From Penium margaritaceum (lineage: Eukaryota; Streptophyta; Zygnematophyceae; Desmidiales; Peniaceae), in NCBI GenBank assembly GCA_023375785.1, contig SZWC01002440.1, forward strand, positions 62,001 to 126,000: DNA of 64,000 nucleotides, read 5' to 3'. Made by a program: the position numbers and the translations under genes. Shown in pieces: positions 1 through 10,363 of the stretch; position 1 is the stretch's first letter; each line of letters starts with the position of its first letter. Below the pieces are notes generated by a model. That model was not told where the DNA came from and did not search any database. It worked only from the letters and a program-made list of their open reading frames with translations.

Positions 1-1431
1 CCGGCGACCTTTGTCGGCATATGCCTTTTGTCGCTCCCGAGCTGCTTGAACTTAACCCTTCGCCTCGTGTAACAAGGAGTCGATGCGCTCGGCAAAGGCT
101 TGAGCGGAAGGACCCTGCCCTCCTGTACTCCCACTCTTCACCAATGAAGAGGGTACCACTGGATGTCGACCACTGTTCAACACTAACGGTATGAACTGTG
201 TGGATTCGTTCACCGAGTTGTTCACCGCAAACTCTGCCAGTGCTAGGAATTCGTCCCAATCATGCATGGCAGGGTCCACGTACATGCGGAGCATCTGCTC
301 TAGAGTGCGATTCATGCGCTCTGTTTGTCCATCAGTTTGAGGGTAAAATACTGTCGACATTTGCGACTCACTACCGAAGTACTCGTGCATCTTTTGCCAG
401 AACTTACTAGCAAATTTTTGATCTTGATCGAAGAAAATGCGCAACGGCAAGCCGTGGTACTTTACGACACCCTCAAAGAACAGACGAGCGGTCTCCTCTG
501 CGTCCACGTCAGTGGTTGTAGGAATGAAGTGTGTCATCTTCGTCAAAAGATCCACAACCACTAGTATTGCATCATGGTCACAGGCCGTGTCCGGAAGACC
601 AGTAATGAAGTCCATGCTGACGCACTCCCATGGAGTCCCAGGAATGGGAACCTGTTGGAGGAGTCCAGCAGGCTTCTTGTCGCTAGCCTTATTCCGAAGA
701 CATGGGTCACATGTCATGCAGTATTTACGGACATCAACACTCCACCCTGGCCACCAATAGTGGTCCGAGAGTGCCTCTCCGATCTTTTGGGGTCCCACAT
801 GACCTGCTACCGGCGGGTCATGGAACTGGGAGATAACCTTTGCTCGAAGGTCTCCCGAGTTTGGCACAACAACTTGTTCTCCGTGCCAGAAGATTCCTGC
901 GGCCTCCACCAAGCCGTACTTGTCCAGATTTCGAGAGTCTTGAAACCAAGAATCCACACAGTATCCCATCCGGATCCTGTTTACAAAACCGTTGTAATGG
1001 ATAATCTCTCGTGGTGGTTGCCGCAGAGGTGTAGGGGAATCTGGTGGTTGTAGTGTTGCTGTTGCAATGGCCATAAAACACCCACTGACCTCGGTGGTTG
1101 CTTTAATTTCCACAGGCTGTCGGCTTATTGGATCGGCCACATTGATGCGTCCTGGCCGATATTCCCATGTGAACGAGAATTGACTCAAGTATTCACTCCA
1201 ACGCGCCTGCCGTCTTGACAGGTTCGTTTGCTTTTGGAAAAACACCAATGGATTATGGTCGGTCACGACCGTCACACCCCCTTCAGCACCCTCGAGGTAG
1301 CAACGCCACATCTTGAAAGCGTGTACTACCGCAAGGAGCTCTTGATCCCCAGTCGTGTACCGCGCTTCCGCGAGGATGAGCTTCCGGCTCTCATACGCAA
1401 CTGGGCCTGTTCTGCATGAGAACGGCTCCAA
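1..1431 (-). pseudogene. Gypsy RNase H and integrase, partial
   Basis: This is shifted by one base relative to the RT frame near 1405-1431. RNase H is seen in PVAYESRKLILAEARY, ELLAVVHAFKMWRCYL and VTDHNPLVFF. Integrase follows: an HHCC zinc finger (H-x-H, then CMTCDPC), then the catalytic core with MDFITGLP, an FDQDQKF segment in place of the usual SDRDPKF, and PQTDGQTERMNRTLEQ carrying the glutamate. A TAA at 52-54 interrupts the frame, but the sequence continues as VQAARERQKAYADK up to position 1, so this is a nonsense mutation and the C-terminal domain lies outside. Confidence 0.92.
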
Positions 1432-2515
1432 CTTCTACTACCGACGTATCACATCGAACCTCCCACGGTTGCGATGGATCCGGAAGAGCTAGGACGGGCG
1501 CTATGGATAGGAGCTCTTTGACCTTGAGGAAAGCGTTCTCGCAATCAGATGTCCATTCCCAATGCACGTCTTTTCGCGTGAGCCTGGTTAGCGGTGCTAC
1601 CAGGGTCGAATACCCTTGCATAAACTGTTGAAAGCAGTTTGAAAGGCCGAGGAAAGACCGTATCTGCCCAACATTCTCGGGACGTGGCCAGTCCACAACG
1701 GCTTGGACCTTTCGTGGGTCGACACGGATGCCGTCCTTGCCGACGATGTGTCCAAGGTATTCGAGCTCCTCTTGTGCAAACTTGCACTTGCTCACTTTCG
1801 CATAGAACTTCTGTTCCTAAAGGATTGCGAGAACTTCGCGCAGATGTTTTATGTGCTCTTCCATTGATTTGGAGAAGACCAGGATGTCATCCAGGTAAAC
1901 CAAGACAAACTGTCCGAGTTGCTTGGTGAACGTTCGGTTCATTTCTCCTTGGAAGGTTGCCGGGATATTCGTAAGCCCGAAGCATAACACTCGGATCTGA
2001 TAGTGTCCCATGTGCGTTCGAAACGCAGTTTTGGGCACATCATCTTCCGTGATGCGGATTTGATGGTACCCTTAGGACAAATCCAAGGACAAAAATACTT
2101 TTGCGCCTTGGAGTTGGTCAAAAAGGTCCTCAATCTGCGATAAGGGGAATCGATTTTTCACCTTCAGCTTGTTCAATGCCCGGTAATCCATGCACATGCG
2201 TAAACCACCATCCTTTTTGTTCACAAAAAGGATCGGCGCACCGTACGACGAGCTACTAGACTCGATCCACCCCTTTGCAAGGTACTCTTTGATTTGGCGT
2301 TCAGCCTCTCGCCTTTCTGCTGGACTAAGGCGATACATGGGTCTAAACGGAGGAGTCACCTCTGGTTGCAACGGAATCGTGTGGCCCATGTGTCTCTCTG
2401 GTGGAAGCCCAACCGGTGGGTCTTGGAATACATCCAAGAACTCTGCCAACTGAGATCTGATCTCTTGTGGCGTGCCTTCCATCACGTCGTCCTCTACTTT
2501 CTGCAGCTGAGCCAA
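1391..2515 (-). pseudogene. Gypsy reverse transcriptase, with two in-frame stops
   Basis: Clear Ty3/Gypsy RT in one frame: [13 protein letters not shown] and [19 protein letters not shown] (fingers), [14 protein letters not shown], then LSLDLS, a TAA at 2072, and GYHQIRI on the far side where an Arg codon is usual. The catalytic box FVLVYLDDILVF is intact at about 1890. A second stop follows at 1817, and the thumb/connection region (KCKFAQEELEYLGHIV, SFLGLSNCFQQF) continues beyond it. The enzyme copies genomic RNA into cDNA inside the particle. Stops make it non-functional here. Confidence 0.92.
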
Positions 2516-2533
2516 GAAGTATCAAAAACCTTG

Positions 2534-3412
2534 TCAAATACATCTCTTGACCTGCATTGCAGACAAGCTGGCATGGCCTTTGAGTCGGGTCGGTGATAAT
2601 TCCGTACTCGGAATTAACGTAAAGCGGCGTTGTCCTTTTTGGAGGATCAAACGCTTTGATTCAAAACACATTAGAGCCTTGTTGTCACAGAGCCTGGGAT
2701 CGCCTAGCATTACGTCAAACGGGTCAAGAAGGTTGAGTACTTTCAACGTGACACTCTGTGTGTACCCTTGAATACAAATTTTTGCTTTACAAGTACCGAT
2801 CACGGGTGCCGTACGGTTGTCACCGACAACAACTGCGCCATTCGATGGCTCGTACTTCAGGCCAACCTGTCGGGATAAACCAAGGCTAACAAAAGAGTCG
2901 TCCCCTCCAGTGTCAGCCAGTACGTTCACGGGAGCACCAGAGAGGTGTCCTTTGAACTGCATCGTCATGTTGCCTCCACTCTTCCGAGTGAACAGACTCG
3001 ACGACGGTAAGCCGAGTTTGTGATAAACATGGAATCTATACGACGGGCGTCGCAACTCCCATGATTCACCCACTGGAGCTCACATCTTGTGGGCACGTGT
3101 GAATTTGGCTAGCACCTTCCAGTCTTTGAATTTGACTGGGTCGAAATCATCGACTAAGGGTACTGCAAACGTGATTGAACTCATTGCTTTGAGGACGTTT
3201 GCTTCAATCACTGTGTCACACAACTCTTGCACAGTGGTCGGTGTCGCCACCACTAAGCACGTACAATCATGCATCTCGTCCGGAGATGCAAGGTTTAGTG
3301 GGCAATGTCGGTCAGCAAGTGTAGAATGCGGTTCAACAAGAGGAGAAAAGACAATAGAGAAATTTGAACTCGTCAAAAACTCAAATTGTTTAACATCCTC
3401 ATCTAAAAACAT
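2534..3412 (-). pseudogene. Gypsy linker and aspartic protease (retropepsin)
   Basis: This lies in a different frame from Gag, so a frameshift separates gag and pol; whether it is programmed or decay cannot be told. Codons 3412-3080 form a linker of unknown role (110 residues), followed by a stop, then a 179-residue stretch (3073-2534) with the protease. The active-site region reads VNVLADTGGDDSFVS, where family members usually have DTGA/DSGA plus a Thr/Ser; the following strand VMLGDPRL fits the second conserved part of retropepsins. The enzyme cleaves the Gag-Pol polyprotein. Confidence 0.8.
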
Positions 3413-3465
3413 GAACCAACACTCGTGATCCAGTTTTACCCCTGAGTGGTCCCCACTGACGTCAC

Positions 3466-3822
3466 TCAGGGGTGGGGAAAACCCGCCCCACGGCCTTGTC
3501 CGTTACCACGGCCGGGCCCATTGCCGCGACCGCGACCCTGTCCACGGCCCTGTCCGCGGCCTCCTGCTACACCATCTCCACGAGGTGCTACTGCTACAGC
3601 TAACGCCATGGCCTCTTTTCCACCCCCAGCAGCCTGAGGGCACTGAGCCCTAAAGTGGCCCGACTGCATGTAGTTGTGGCAGAGTCCTTCGCGGAAGGAT
3701 GTGTTGCGGCTCTCACGCGCCGCCTGCAGCTCGTCATTCTCGCGGCTGCGCTTGTTGGGGCCCTTGTATCCACCAGCCTTCTTGGCTGGAGGGTTTGCAG
3801 GCTGCTTGCCCTTGGCCCCGCC
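3466..3822 (-). pseudogene. Gypsy nucleocapsid with damaged zinc knuckle and Gly/Arg tail
   Basis: Continues in the Gag frame after the TGA. A Lys/Arg-rich linker leads to CHNYMQSGHFRAQC (about 3650-3690), which fits the CX2CX4HX4C zinc knuckle except that the second cysteine is tyrosine. After it comes an RNA-binding-like Gly/Arg repeat tail (GRGQGRGQGRGRGN and similar). Zinc knuckles bind the genomic RNA for packaging; the Cys-to-Tyr change should prevent zinc binding in this copy. Confidence 0.75.
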
Positions 3823-4575
3823 TCACTCTCCAACTGACCCACCAGCCCCTGCAGCGTCCATGCGCATGTCGCGGCCTTGCTGTGCACGTGCGTTTGGCCG
3901 TGCATCAGAGTAGTGCTTCGGGTTCGCCGAATACACTTCGCTCATGTAGTCGCGCAACGCCCTCCAGCTTGTCCAAGTTTGGCCAGTGGCTGTCGTGGTG
4001 GTCTTGTCCTTCAGCTTCTCGCTGGCGAGACCATCACGCAAGTACTCCAGTAGCATGCACTCCGGGTACTTGAAGGTCTGAGTTCCATTGCCCTCGGTGA
4101 AGCTTTCGACTTCTTCCACGAGTGCGGCGAACTCGCTCAAGTAGGATTCGAGCAAGCTGCCCAGCTGCCTGAAGTCCTTGATCTTGTAGAAGGCGCGCTG
4201 CGCCTCCTCACGTTTGGTGCACTTCTTGCGCATGATCGCGCAGAATGCCTCCCACGGCATGGGTTGCCACTCAAGGTGCGGCTGCTGCGCAGTCCACTCC
4301 TTGACCACATACTTGAAGAGTTTGTCTTCAAGCCGCGTCGTGGCAAGGTCGTCCCACTGGCCGAGTGGAGCCTTGTGGACACGTAGGACGTGCTCCATGC
4401 GGTTCAGCCAGTCGGTCAGCTTCACGCCCTTTTGGAAGATCTCCACACTGTGGAGGAAGGACGTGTTCATGACCGACCCCGAAGTCGTCGAGGTAGGCAA
4501 GTCGTCGCTGCCACCGGCAGTGGCATCGGCAGCCGCGGTACGCTGCGCTTGCTGCTGCATCTGCACCTCGGTCAT
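3823..4575 (-). pseudogene. Gypsy Gag, capsid-like region
   Basis: An open stretch of 250 codons in the same frame as the upstream extension. Residues about 55-190 look like the retrotransposon Gag (capsid) domain: FQKGVKLTDWLNRMEHVLR, then WEAFCAIMRKKC and a helix-rich stretch around LESYLSEFAALVEEVESF. Capsid assembles the virus-like particle in the cytoplasm. The frame closes with a TGA at 3823; reading through it leads into a basic linker and the zinc knuckle, so the stop looks like a decay mutation and not a natural end. Confidence 0.8.
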
Positions 4576-4578
4576 GCT

Positions 4579-5532
4579 CTACAACACCTTGTCAAGGTTG
4601 TTGCATCGGCGGCTTGCCTCATAGGTCGCCAAGCGCTGCAGCTGGCGATCACGGTCAAGGTCCGTGATGCTCTGCCCAACGTGGGCTAGCAAGTTTGCGA
4701 ACGCGAACTTCAGCTCTGATGTCATCAAACCATTGAAGATAGCCTTCAGGGCCTCGCGTTGTGCGTACACCCCTACCCACAACAAGAGGGTACGGTTCGC
4801 GTACACGCCTCCAAGGAGTCCCACCTTTCGAAGGAGACTGTCGTCGGCGACGACGCTCGAGTGGGCGCTATCTTGCCCCATTGCGGCCGCATCGTAGGAA
4901 GGAGGGTCCGCCCCCATTCCTCCGAGTGGTGCCGTATCTCCACCATCGGTGGTGATCTTGAGTCGGCCTACGGCCTCGGCAGCAAACTCCGCGAGCCTAC
5001 GACGGTCATCGCGAATTGCCTTCGCGGCGACGTCGTCCGGCTCGTTCTTGCGGGAACTTCCCGTGTGGCTGCTTTCAACGCCCTTGCTGCTCTCGGCAGT
5101 CTCGCTGCCGTCCGCAGCTTCAGGCGATGCGGTGGGCGTCTTGCCCTTCTCGAGCAATCGGCTCGAGTTCGTCACACGACGATGGCGATGGTCGCGATCC
5201 TCGTCACCTTTGCCATCGTCGACGTCGTGCTCTTCGTCGGGGTATCCCCCCGGGAGATCCTCCTCCATGGTATCGTCCGTCGCGTGGGGGTCACCCACGT
5301 GCGCGTCGACGTGCTTGTCAAGCACCTTTTTGACCTCTGCACGTTGCTCGGTATCGCTGAGGTTGGCGTCGATTGCCTTCGGCGGTAAGGTTGCCCTTGG
5401 CGGTACGGTTGCCTTTGGGTTGGCAACCGTGCTCGCGGCGGCGGCTCCCAAAACTTGGAGTCCGCCGAGAGCTCGTGGTGAGGCCGTCACCACCTTGCCC
5501 TTGTTTGTCTTAGACGGTCCGGAACTTGCCAT
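4579..5532 (-). pseudogene. Gypsy Gag, N-terminal extension
   Basis: An open stretch of 317 codons starting MASSGPSKTNKGK, the most upstream Met in this frame. It is low-complexity, charged and Ala/Pro/Asp rich for about 200 residues, then becomes more ordered (about residues 225-317), with a segment around LLWVGVYAQREALKAIFN. It ends at a TAG in the same frame as the capsid-like segment at 3823-4575, only a few codons away, so the two were probably one Gag interrupted by a nonsense change. I recognise no specific domain in the first half; assignment to Gag rests on position and frame. Confidence 0.6.
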
Positions 5533-7097
5533 CTCGTCGCTCGTGCAACTAGCACGTGAAGGTCGTTGTGAGGATCACCCCACAACGAGGAGGAATTGCC
5601 TCCTAAGATGTTGCTCTCACGATCGGTGAGGCACTTTCAATTTGAATTTCTATTTTCCTAGGCCGCCACGTCGGCACAAGGTCGTGGGTTTAGAAACTAG
5701 TCCTCCTATGCCGTGACTCACGGCACTTGGTAGCAACTAGGATCTAGGAAAACAGAAAATCACAATGGAAGGGAGTAACAACAAGTGTGAGTACCGCTCA
5801 CAAAACTACGACAAAGAGCAAAAAGACAAGCAAGTACAAGGTCAAGAATGAAAAGACTACTTTTCTTCTTGTCTTCTTGTCTTCTTGTCTTCTGGTCTTC
5901 CTTGGTGTCTTCTTGCATCTTCTCATCACGTCTCGCGCCCCTTGGCGGCGTCCTCCTTGAGCCGGCGGCGTTGGGGAAGCCGCCAAAAGTCCCCAAGGTG
6001 TCACCCTCCTTCTTTTTTGGGTGCTCTCAGGCCGTCAGATTCCCTAACCTTGGGGAGGGGCGCTGTCCCAATTCTTGGATGAAGGGGTTTTGAAGGAGCC
6101 TTGAAAATGGAGAGGATATTGTGGTTTTTGAGGATGGGGACCCCCCACCCCGCCCCACAAAAATCTTTCTAGCCCTCTGGAAGTGAGGAGAGGTTGGAAG
6201 GAAGAGTCTCCACCAAGTAGATCTTTTTCCAAGCTCTCTAACACACTTTACGACGCTTCAATCCGTGAAGTGTAGATGTCGTAGTCCGTTCTGGCGTTTC
6301 TGCTGCTGCTTGCGGCTGCCGGTGGCGTTTTATCTATGTCGTAGCCGCCGTTTCCGTCGAACCCTTGGTCGCGAGGGTCGTCTGGCTTTGAGAATCACTG
6401 TAACGGATCATGTCTCCAGCTCCTGCTCTGAAGTCGTCGTCGGAGTTCGCAGAATCGCATTCTCAGTCCGCGTCAGGGGTTTACCCCCTTCGCAAGACTG
6501 AGGGGCAATCGTCATCAACGACCCAGAGCAAGGAGACTCGAATGTTTCGAGTCTCCGAAGGCCCATTTCCGTTTTTAACCAAATCCCTGGTTTTGGGACC
6601 CAAACCGGGGGTTTTTACCTCGAACTCGCGTGTTCGCACGAGTTATTTCGTTTGTTTTATGTCGAAGTTCGTCGTAAACGAACTTCGACTTACATTTTGT
6701 CGTTCTGGAGCGAAATCGTCGCGTGCGAGGAACGCTGGCAATTTTGCGCCAGCTATTTCGACCTCACACTCACTCCCCCTATCCCTCGTCCTCTCTTGCT
6801 CGTTTGCAAGGAGGGCGAGGGGGGGCGAGGGCACGAGGCCACGAGGCCTGGCCCTCGAGGCCCTCGTGGCCCCTCAGCCGCCAATCGGGCTGAGGCCGCG
6901 ATCGGCGGCTGGGAGCTGGCCGGCCGGTGACCGTCCAGTCGCTTGGCCGGCTGCCAGCCGTCCAGCCGGCCGGCAGCGAGCTGGCCGACGGCCAGCAAAT
7001 TGCTGGCCGCCGGCCAGCCCTCGCTGACGCAAGGGGTGGTGCGCAACCACCCCTTGCCTCACCGAGGAGGGAGAGCCGAACCAGCACTCCCGCTACA
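5533..7097 (-). repeat. Probable Gypsy 5' leader and 5' LTR (inferred)
   Basis: No gene seen. On the minus strand this precedes gag, so it should hold the 5' LTR and leader. The right end is inferred at 7097 (junction with sat190); the left end may be near 5611 (TGTTGCTCTC on the plus strand), giving an LTR of about 1.5 kb. It contains a TCTTGTCTTC-type run (about 5868-5925), a GC-rich block (about 6800-7060) with many GGCCGGC-type palindromes, and a hairpin at about 7030-7056 with arms AAGGGGTGGT/ACCACCCCTT. I could not recognise a primer-binding site. Confidence 0.4.
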
Positions 7098-7246
7098 GTT
7101 AATGACATATGCCTACTTTGGTTGGTCATTGTTCATGGTAGGTACGCCGTGCCAGTACGTTCTGAATTTGTACTTGCTATTCTATAACAACTATTCTCAA
7201 ACCTTTTCCCCCCTCTGACCATTTGTGACTCGTGTTATGAGTTGTC
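7098..7246 (+). repeat. sat190 satellite, partial monomer left of Copia-1
   Basis: Matches the ~190-bp satellite that fills 20609-23180 (GACATATGCCTACTTTGGTT ... GACTCGTGTTATGAGTTGTC). It is interrupted after TTGTC by Copia-1 and resumes at 14233, so it belongs to the same plus-oriented array. Confidence 0.88.
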
Positions 7247-7936
7247 TGTCAACCGGCCTGAGGAAAACGGACTAGAAAACAGGACCAACACAATAGCACC
7301 TGCCGTCCGCTCCTAGCATTTCAGCTAGGAGAAGATATCACCCTCAGGATCACGGTTCCAAACTGAGCAGTTCCTAGGCAATCACTTGCTAGCAACTGTG
7401 TCCACTTAACACTTGCTCACTTTCGCGCGAGGTGCTAGTCAAAGAATAACTCCTGGGACTTAGACTAACCAGTGTCTTCTTTATACTGTTCCTTAGTTGG
7501 ACAACTCTGTGAGGAGCATCTATGGCCAGATTGTGTAATTAGAATGAGGAATGAGCCTGGTACATATATTCCTAGTCCTGGCTTCTAAGGTGTGTGGGTA
7601 GTGGCACTTTTGGGATGGTCACTCCACACCACCTCACGAGTCCGCCAATTGGTGCATCCACTGACCGCCAAGTGGCGCACTCTCCTCATGCATGGAGAAA
7701 TGTCTAAGAAACTTCCCCTGTGCTTGAAAGGTCAAAAAACCTTCTGCACACATCAAGACCCGACCGCATGATCTGTTGTTCCTAAGTCCAACATGCTATC
7801 CGTTGCGCTATACTTCTGGTGTCTCGCTTGGACTTGCACCACGAACAAGGTTTGGGGGACTTACTCCAAGGGAGCAGTGCATGCCCAACCTGTCCGTCAA
7901 GCCATAGCAGTGGCCATGGGGCATAGAAGAACAACA
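7247..7936 (-). repeat. Copia-1 3' LTR
   Basis: 690 bp, TGTCAACCGG...AGAACAACA on the plus strand. Nearly the same as 13543-14232, with scattered substitutions (three within the first ~50 bp), so the insertion is not brand new. Confidence 0.95.
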
Positions 7937-7951
7937 ATCTCTCCCTTGCAC
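7937..7951 (-). other. Copia-1 polypurine tract
   Basis: The minus strand reads GCAAGGGAGAGAT directly against the 3' LTR, the expected place and composition for the primer of plus-strand DNA synthesis. The same motif abuts the Copia-2 3' LTR. Confidence 0.85.
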
Positions 7952-8034
7952 CTTAGGCCACCTGTTGTGGTAGTTTTCTTCGACATGAACCTGTAGCTCT
8001 AGGCTATGTTTGTGCACGTCAAATTTCTTGGTCT

Positions 8035-8614
8035 TTAGTTCTCATTGCTTGCATCCACCATGCCGACTCCTCGAGCACCTACAACATGCAAGTCGCTGTC
8101 TAGCGGCTTTGTCAAGAATTCTGCAAGAATTTTCTTGGTTGCGACGTGCTCCAGTTCCACGACACCCTTGGCGACAAGATCACCTGAGTAATGGTACCGA
8201 ATATCGATGTGCTTTGTACGCCGGGAGATCATGTCATCCTCTGCCATAGCGATGGCACTTTGGTTATCGATGCGGATGATGGTTGCTTCCTCTTGTGGTG
8301 CCTTGATCTCATCAAGCAAACTGCGAAGCCATTGCGTTTCCTTGCATACTTCGGAGAGTGCAATGTACTCCGCCTGAGCAGTAGAAAGCGAGACGCGGTC
8401 TTGCTTCCTGCTTGCCCAAGAGACCGCACCACCGTTGAGAAGACAGACAAACCCTGAGGTGGACTTCCTGTCATCAATCGGTCCTCCCCAGTCCGCGTCA
8501 CTGTAGCATGTCAGTCGCAGCAAGTCTGATCCTTCTAGACCTCCAAACCGAAGTCCGACGTGCCGAGTCTTTTTGAGGTAGCGAAAAATTCGCTTCACAG
8601 CTTGCCAATGTTCT
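8035..8614 (-). pseudogene. Copia-1 RNase H
   Basis: C-terminal part of Pol: HWQAVKRIFRYLKKTRHVGL, then CYSDADWGGPIDDRKSTSGF, SWASRKQDRVSLSTAQAEYI, and RRTKHIDIRYHY; it ends DASNEN and a TAG at 8035. This is the standard Copia RNase H, which degrades the RNA strand during reverse transcription. The segment is open; it is separated from the RT part by the 420-base gap, which I think is not real sequence. The last ~100 bases to the LTR are 3' untranslated. Confidence 0.93.
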
Positions 8615-9034
8615 NNNNNNNNNNNNNNNNNNNNNNNNNNNNNNNNNNNNNNNNNNNNNNNNNNNNNNNNNNNNNNNNNNNNNNNNNNNNNNNNNNNNNN
8701 NNNNNNNNNNNNNNNNNNNNNNNNNNNNNNNNNNNNNNNNNNNNNNNNNNNNNNNNNNNNNNNNNNNNNNNNNNNNNNNNNNNNNNNNNNNNNNNNNNNN
8801 NNNNNNNNNNNNNNNNNNNNNNNNNNNNNNNNNNNNNNNNNNNNNNNNNNNNNNNNNNNNNNNNNNNNNNNNNNNNNNNNNNNNNNNNNNNNNNNNNNNN
8901 NNNNNNNNNNNNNNNNNNNNNNNNNNNNNNNNNNNNNNNNNNNNNNNNNNNNNNNNNNNNNNNNNNNNNNNNNNNNNNNNNNNNNNNNNNNNNNNNNNNN
9001 NNNNNNNNNNNNNNNNNNNNNNNNNNNNNNNNNN
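8615..9034. other. Assembly gap (420 N) flanked by a 23-bp direct repeat
   Basis: The 23 bases at 8592-8614 and at 9035-9057 are the same (GCTTCACAGCTTGCCAATGT and three more). The Pol reading continues naturally (HWQAVK to RIFRYL) if one copy and the gap are removed, so the true distance is probably zero. Confidence 0.85.
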
Positions 9035-10363
9035 GCTTCACAGCTTGCCAATGTTCTGGCCCAGGGTTGGCCACAAACCTGCTCACCTGACCCACCGCAT
9101 AAGCAATGTCAGGTCGCGTTCCCACCATCGCGTACATGAGGCTCCCAACGGCGGACTGGTACGGAATGGTTTGCATCTCCCGCCGGTCTGCCTCGTTGCT
9201 TGGTGACATCGAGGAGGAGAGCTTGCAGTCGGAGGGCATGGGGGTGCTGACGGGTTTGCAGTCCTCCATGTTGTAGCGCTTCAAGACGTCCATGATGTAC
9301 TTGGTCTGGTTGAGCTCGATGGTGCCTACTTTGCGGTTGCGGTGAACAGCAATCCCGAGGTAGTACTCGAGAGGTCCCATGTCCTTCATCTTAAACTTGC
9401 TGGCCAAATTTTCTTGAGGTCCGTAAGGGCCTCCTGCGAGGAAGAACACATGATGAGATCATCCACGTACAACGCCACGAGCAACAAGCCACGTTCGTAC
9501 TCTCGCACATAGACGCTGGGGTCATTCTTGCAATGTGCAAAGGAGATCTCAGCCATGAAGCTGTCCATCTCCTTGTACCAGATCCGTGGGGCTTGTTTCA
9601 GCCCGTACAATGCCTTCACCAGCTTGCACACCTTACCCTCGGGTGCTTTGACACCTTCAGGTACCTCCATTAGCACCTCCTTGTTGAGCTTCCCATAAAG
9701 GAAAGCTGTCTTCACATCCATCTGATGGATCTCAAGGTCTTTGGCGGCAGCAACGGCAAGCAGGGACCTGATTGAGGTAAACATGACAACCAGTGCGAAG
9801 GTCTCATCGTACTCAGACCTTGCGCGCTGTGAGAATCCTTTTGCCACGACCCTTGCCTTGTACTTGTCGATGCTATCATCTTGCTTCCGCTTCAACCTGA
9901 GGACCCACTTTGAGCCCACCACGTGAGCGTTAGCGGGTCTGTCCACCAGCACCCATGTGCCATTTTCTTCGATGGACGCGAGCTCGCTGTCCATCTCCTC
10001 CTTCCACTTGGTCGCATCGGGCCTTACCAGCGCCTCAGCCACAGTGAGCGGCCCTCCCTGAGCCAAGCAGGACCAGCTCAGTCCAGTCCAGCTTCCGATG
10101 TCAGCGTCGTACTTTGGAGTTTGTTTTCTTTGTCGTGTGCTGCGACGTTGCATTGCTGGTGGATCTTCCCAATGCTGTTGCTCCTGTGCTGCTGGCTGCC
10201 CTGAAGTTAGGTTTTCTTCTTTTGAAGAGCCACTGGCCTCTGAGCTGTTTTCAGAGGCCTCGGACGTCTCCAACTCAGTGTCGGAGCTCGCCGTTGCGTC
10301 AGCCTGCGCAGCCGCTCTCCATACCACACCACTGTTCTTCACGGCCTGCTGTACTGGCACCAC
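9035..10363 (-). pseudogene. Copia-1 reverse transcriptase
   Basis: 10363-9386 reads one frame with KYKARVVAKGFSQR, VKTAFLYGKLNKEVLMEVP, KALYGLKQAPRIWY and the catalytic LYVDDLIM. Near 9420 the frame changes, and KFKMKDMGPLEYYLGIAV, STPMPSDCKLS and YQSAVGSLMYAMVGTRPDIA follow in another frame to the gap. Upstream, a TAA at 10364 separates it from the integrase tail in the same frame. The Ser/Glu-rich stretch after the start is the usual integrase-RT spacer. Domain order (RT after integrase) marks Ty1/Copia. Confidence 0.93.

Larger units (their letters stand above)
1..7097 (-). mobile_element. Degenerate Ty3/Gypsy LTR retrotransposon, 3' end beyond window
   Basis: Read on the minus strand, the order is gag, zinc knuckle, aspartic protease, reverse transcriptase, RNase H, integrase; integrase after RNase H defines Ty3/Gypsy. 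The open frame is broken by several in-frame stops and two frame changes (between about 3466 and 3412, and near 1405-1431), so the copy is dead. The 3' LTR and any chromodomain lie left of position 1. The right end is placed at 7097 because ...GCTACA is followed directly by sat190 sequence, which would make the LTR start TGTAGCGGG; without the second LTR this boundary is an inference. Confidence 0.85.

Noticed and set aside
3823-4680. Plus-strand open frames opposite Gypsy gag (for example 4214-4624)
   Set aside because: They are antisense shadows of a GC-rich coding region; the minus strand shows recognisable Gag.
5533-5640. Primer-binding site of the Gypsy element
   Set aside because: No stretch here matches a tRNA 3' end that I can identify; with one LTR out of the window the boundary cannot be fixed.
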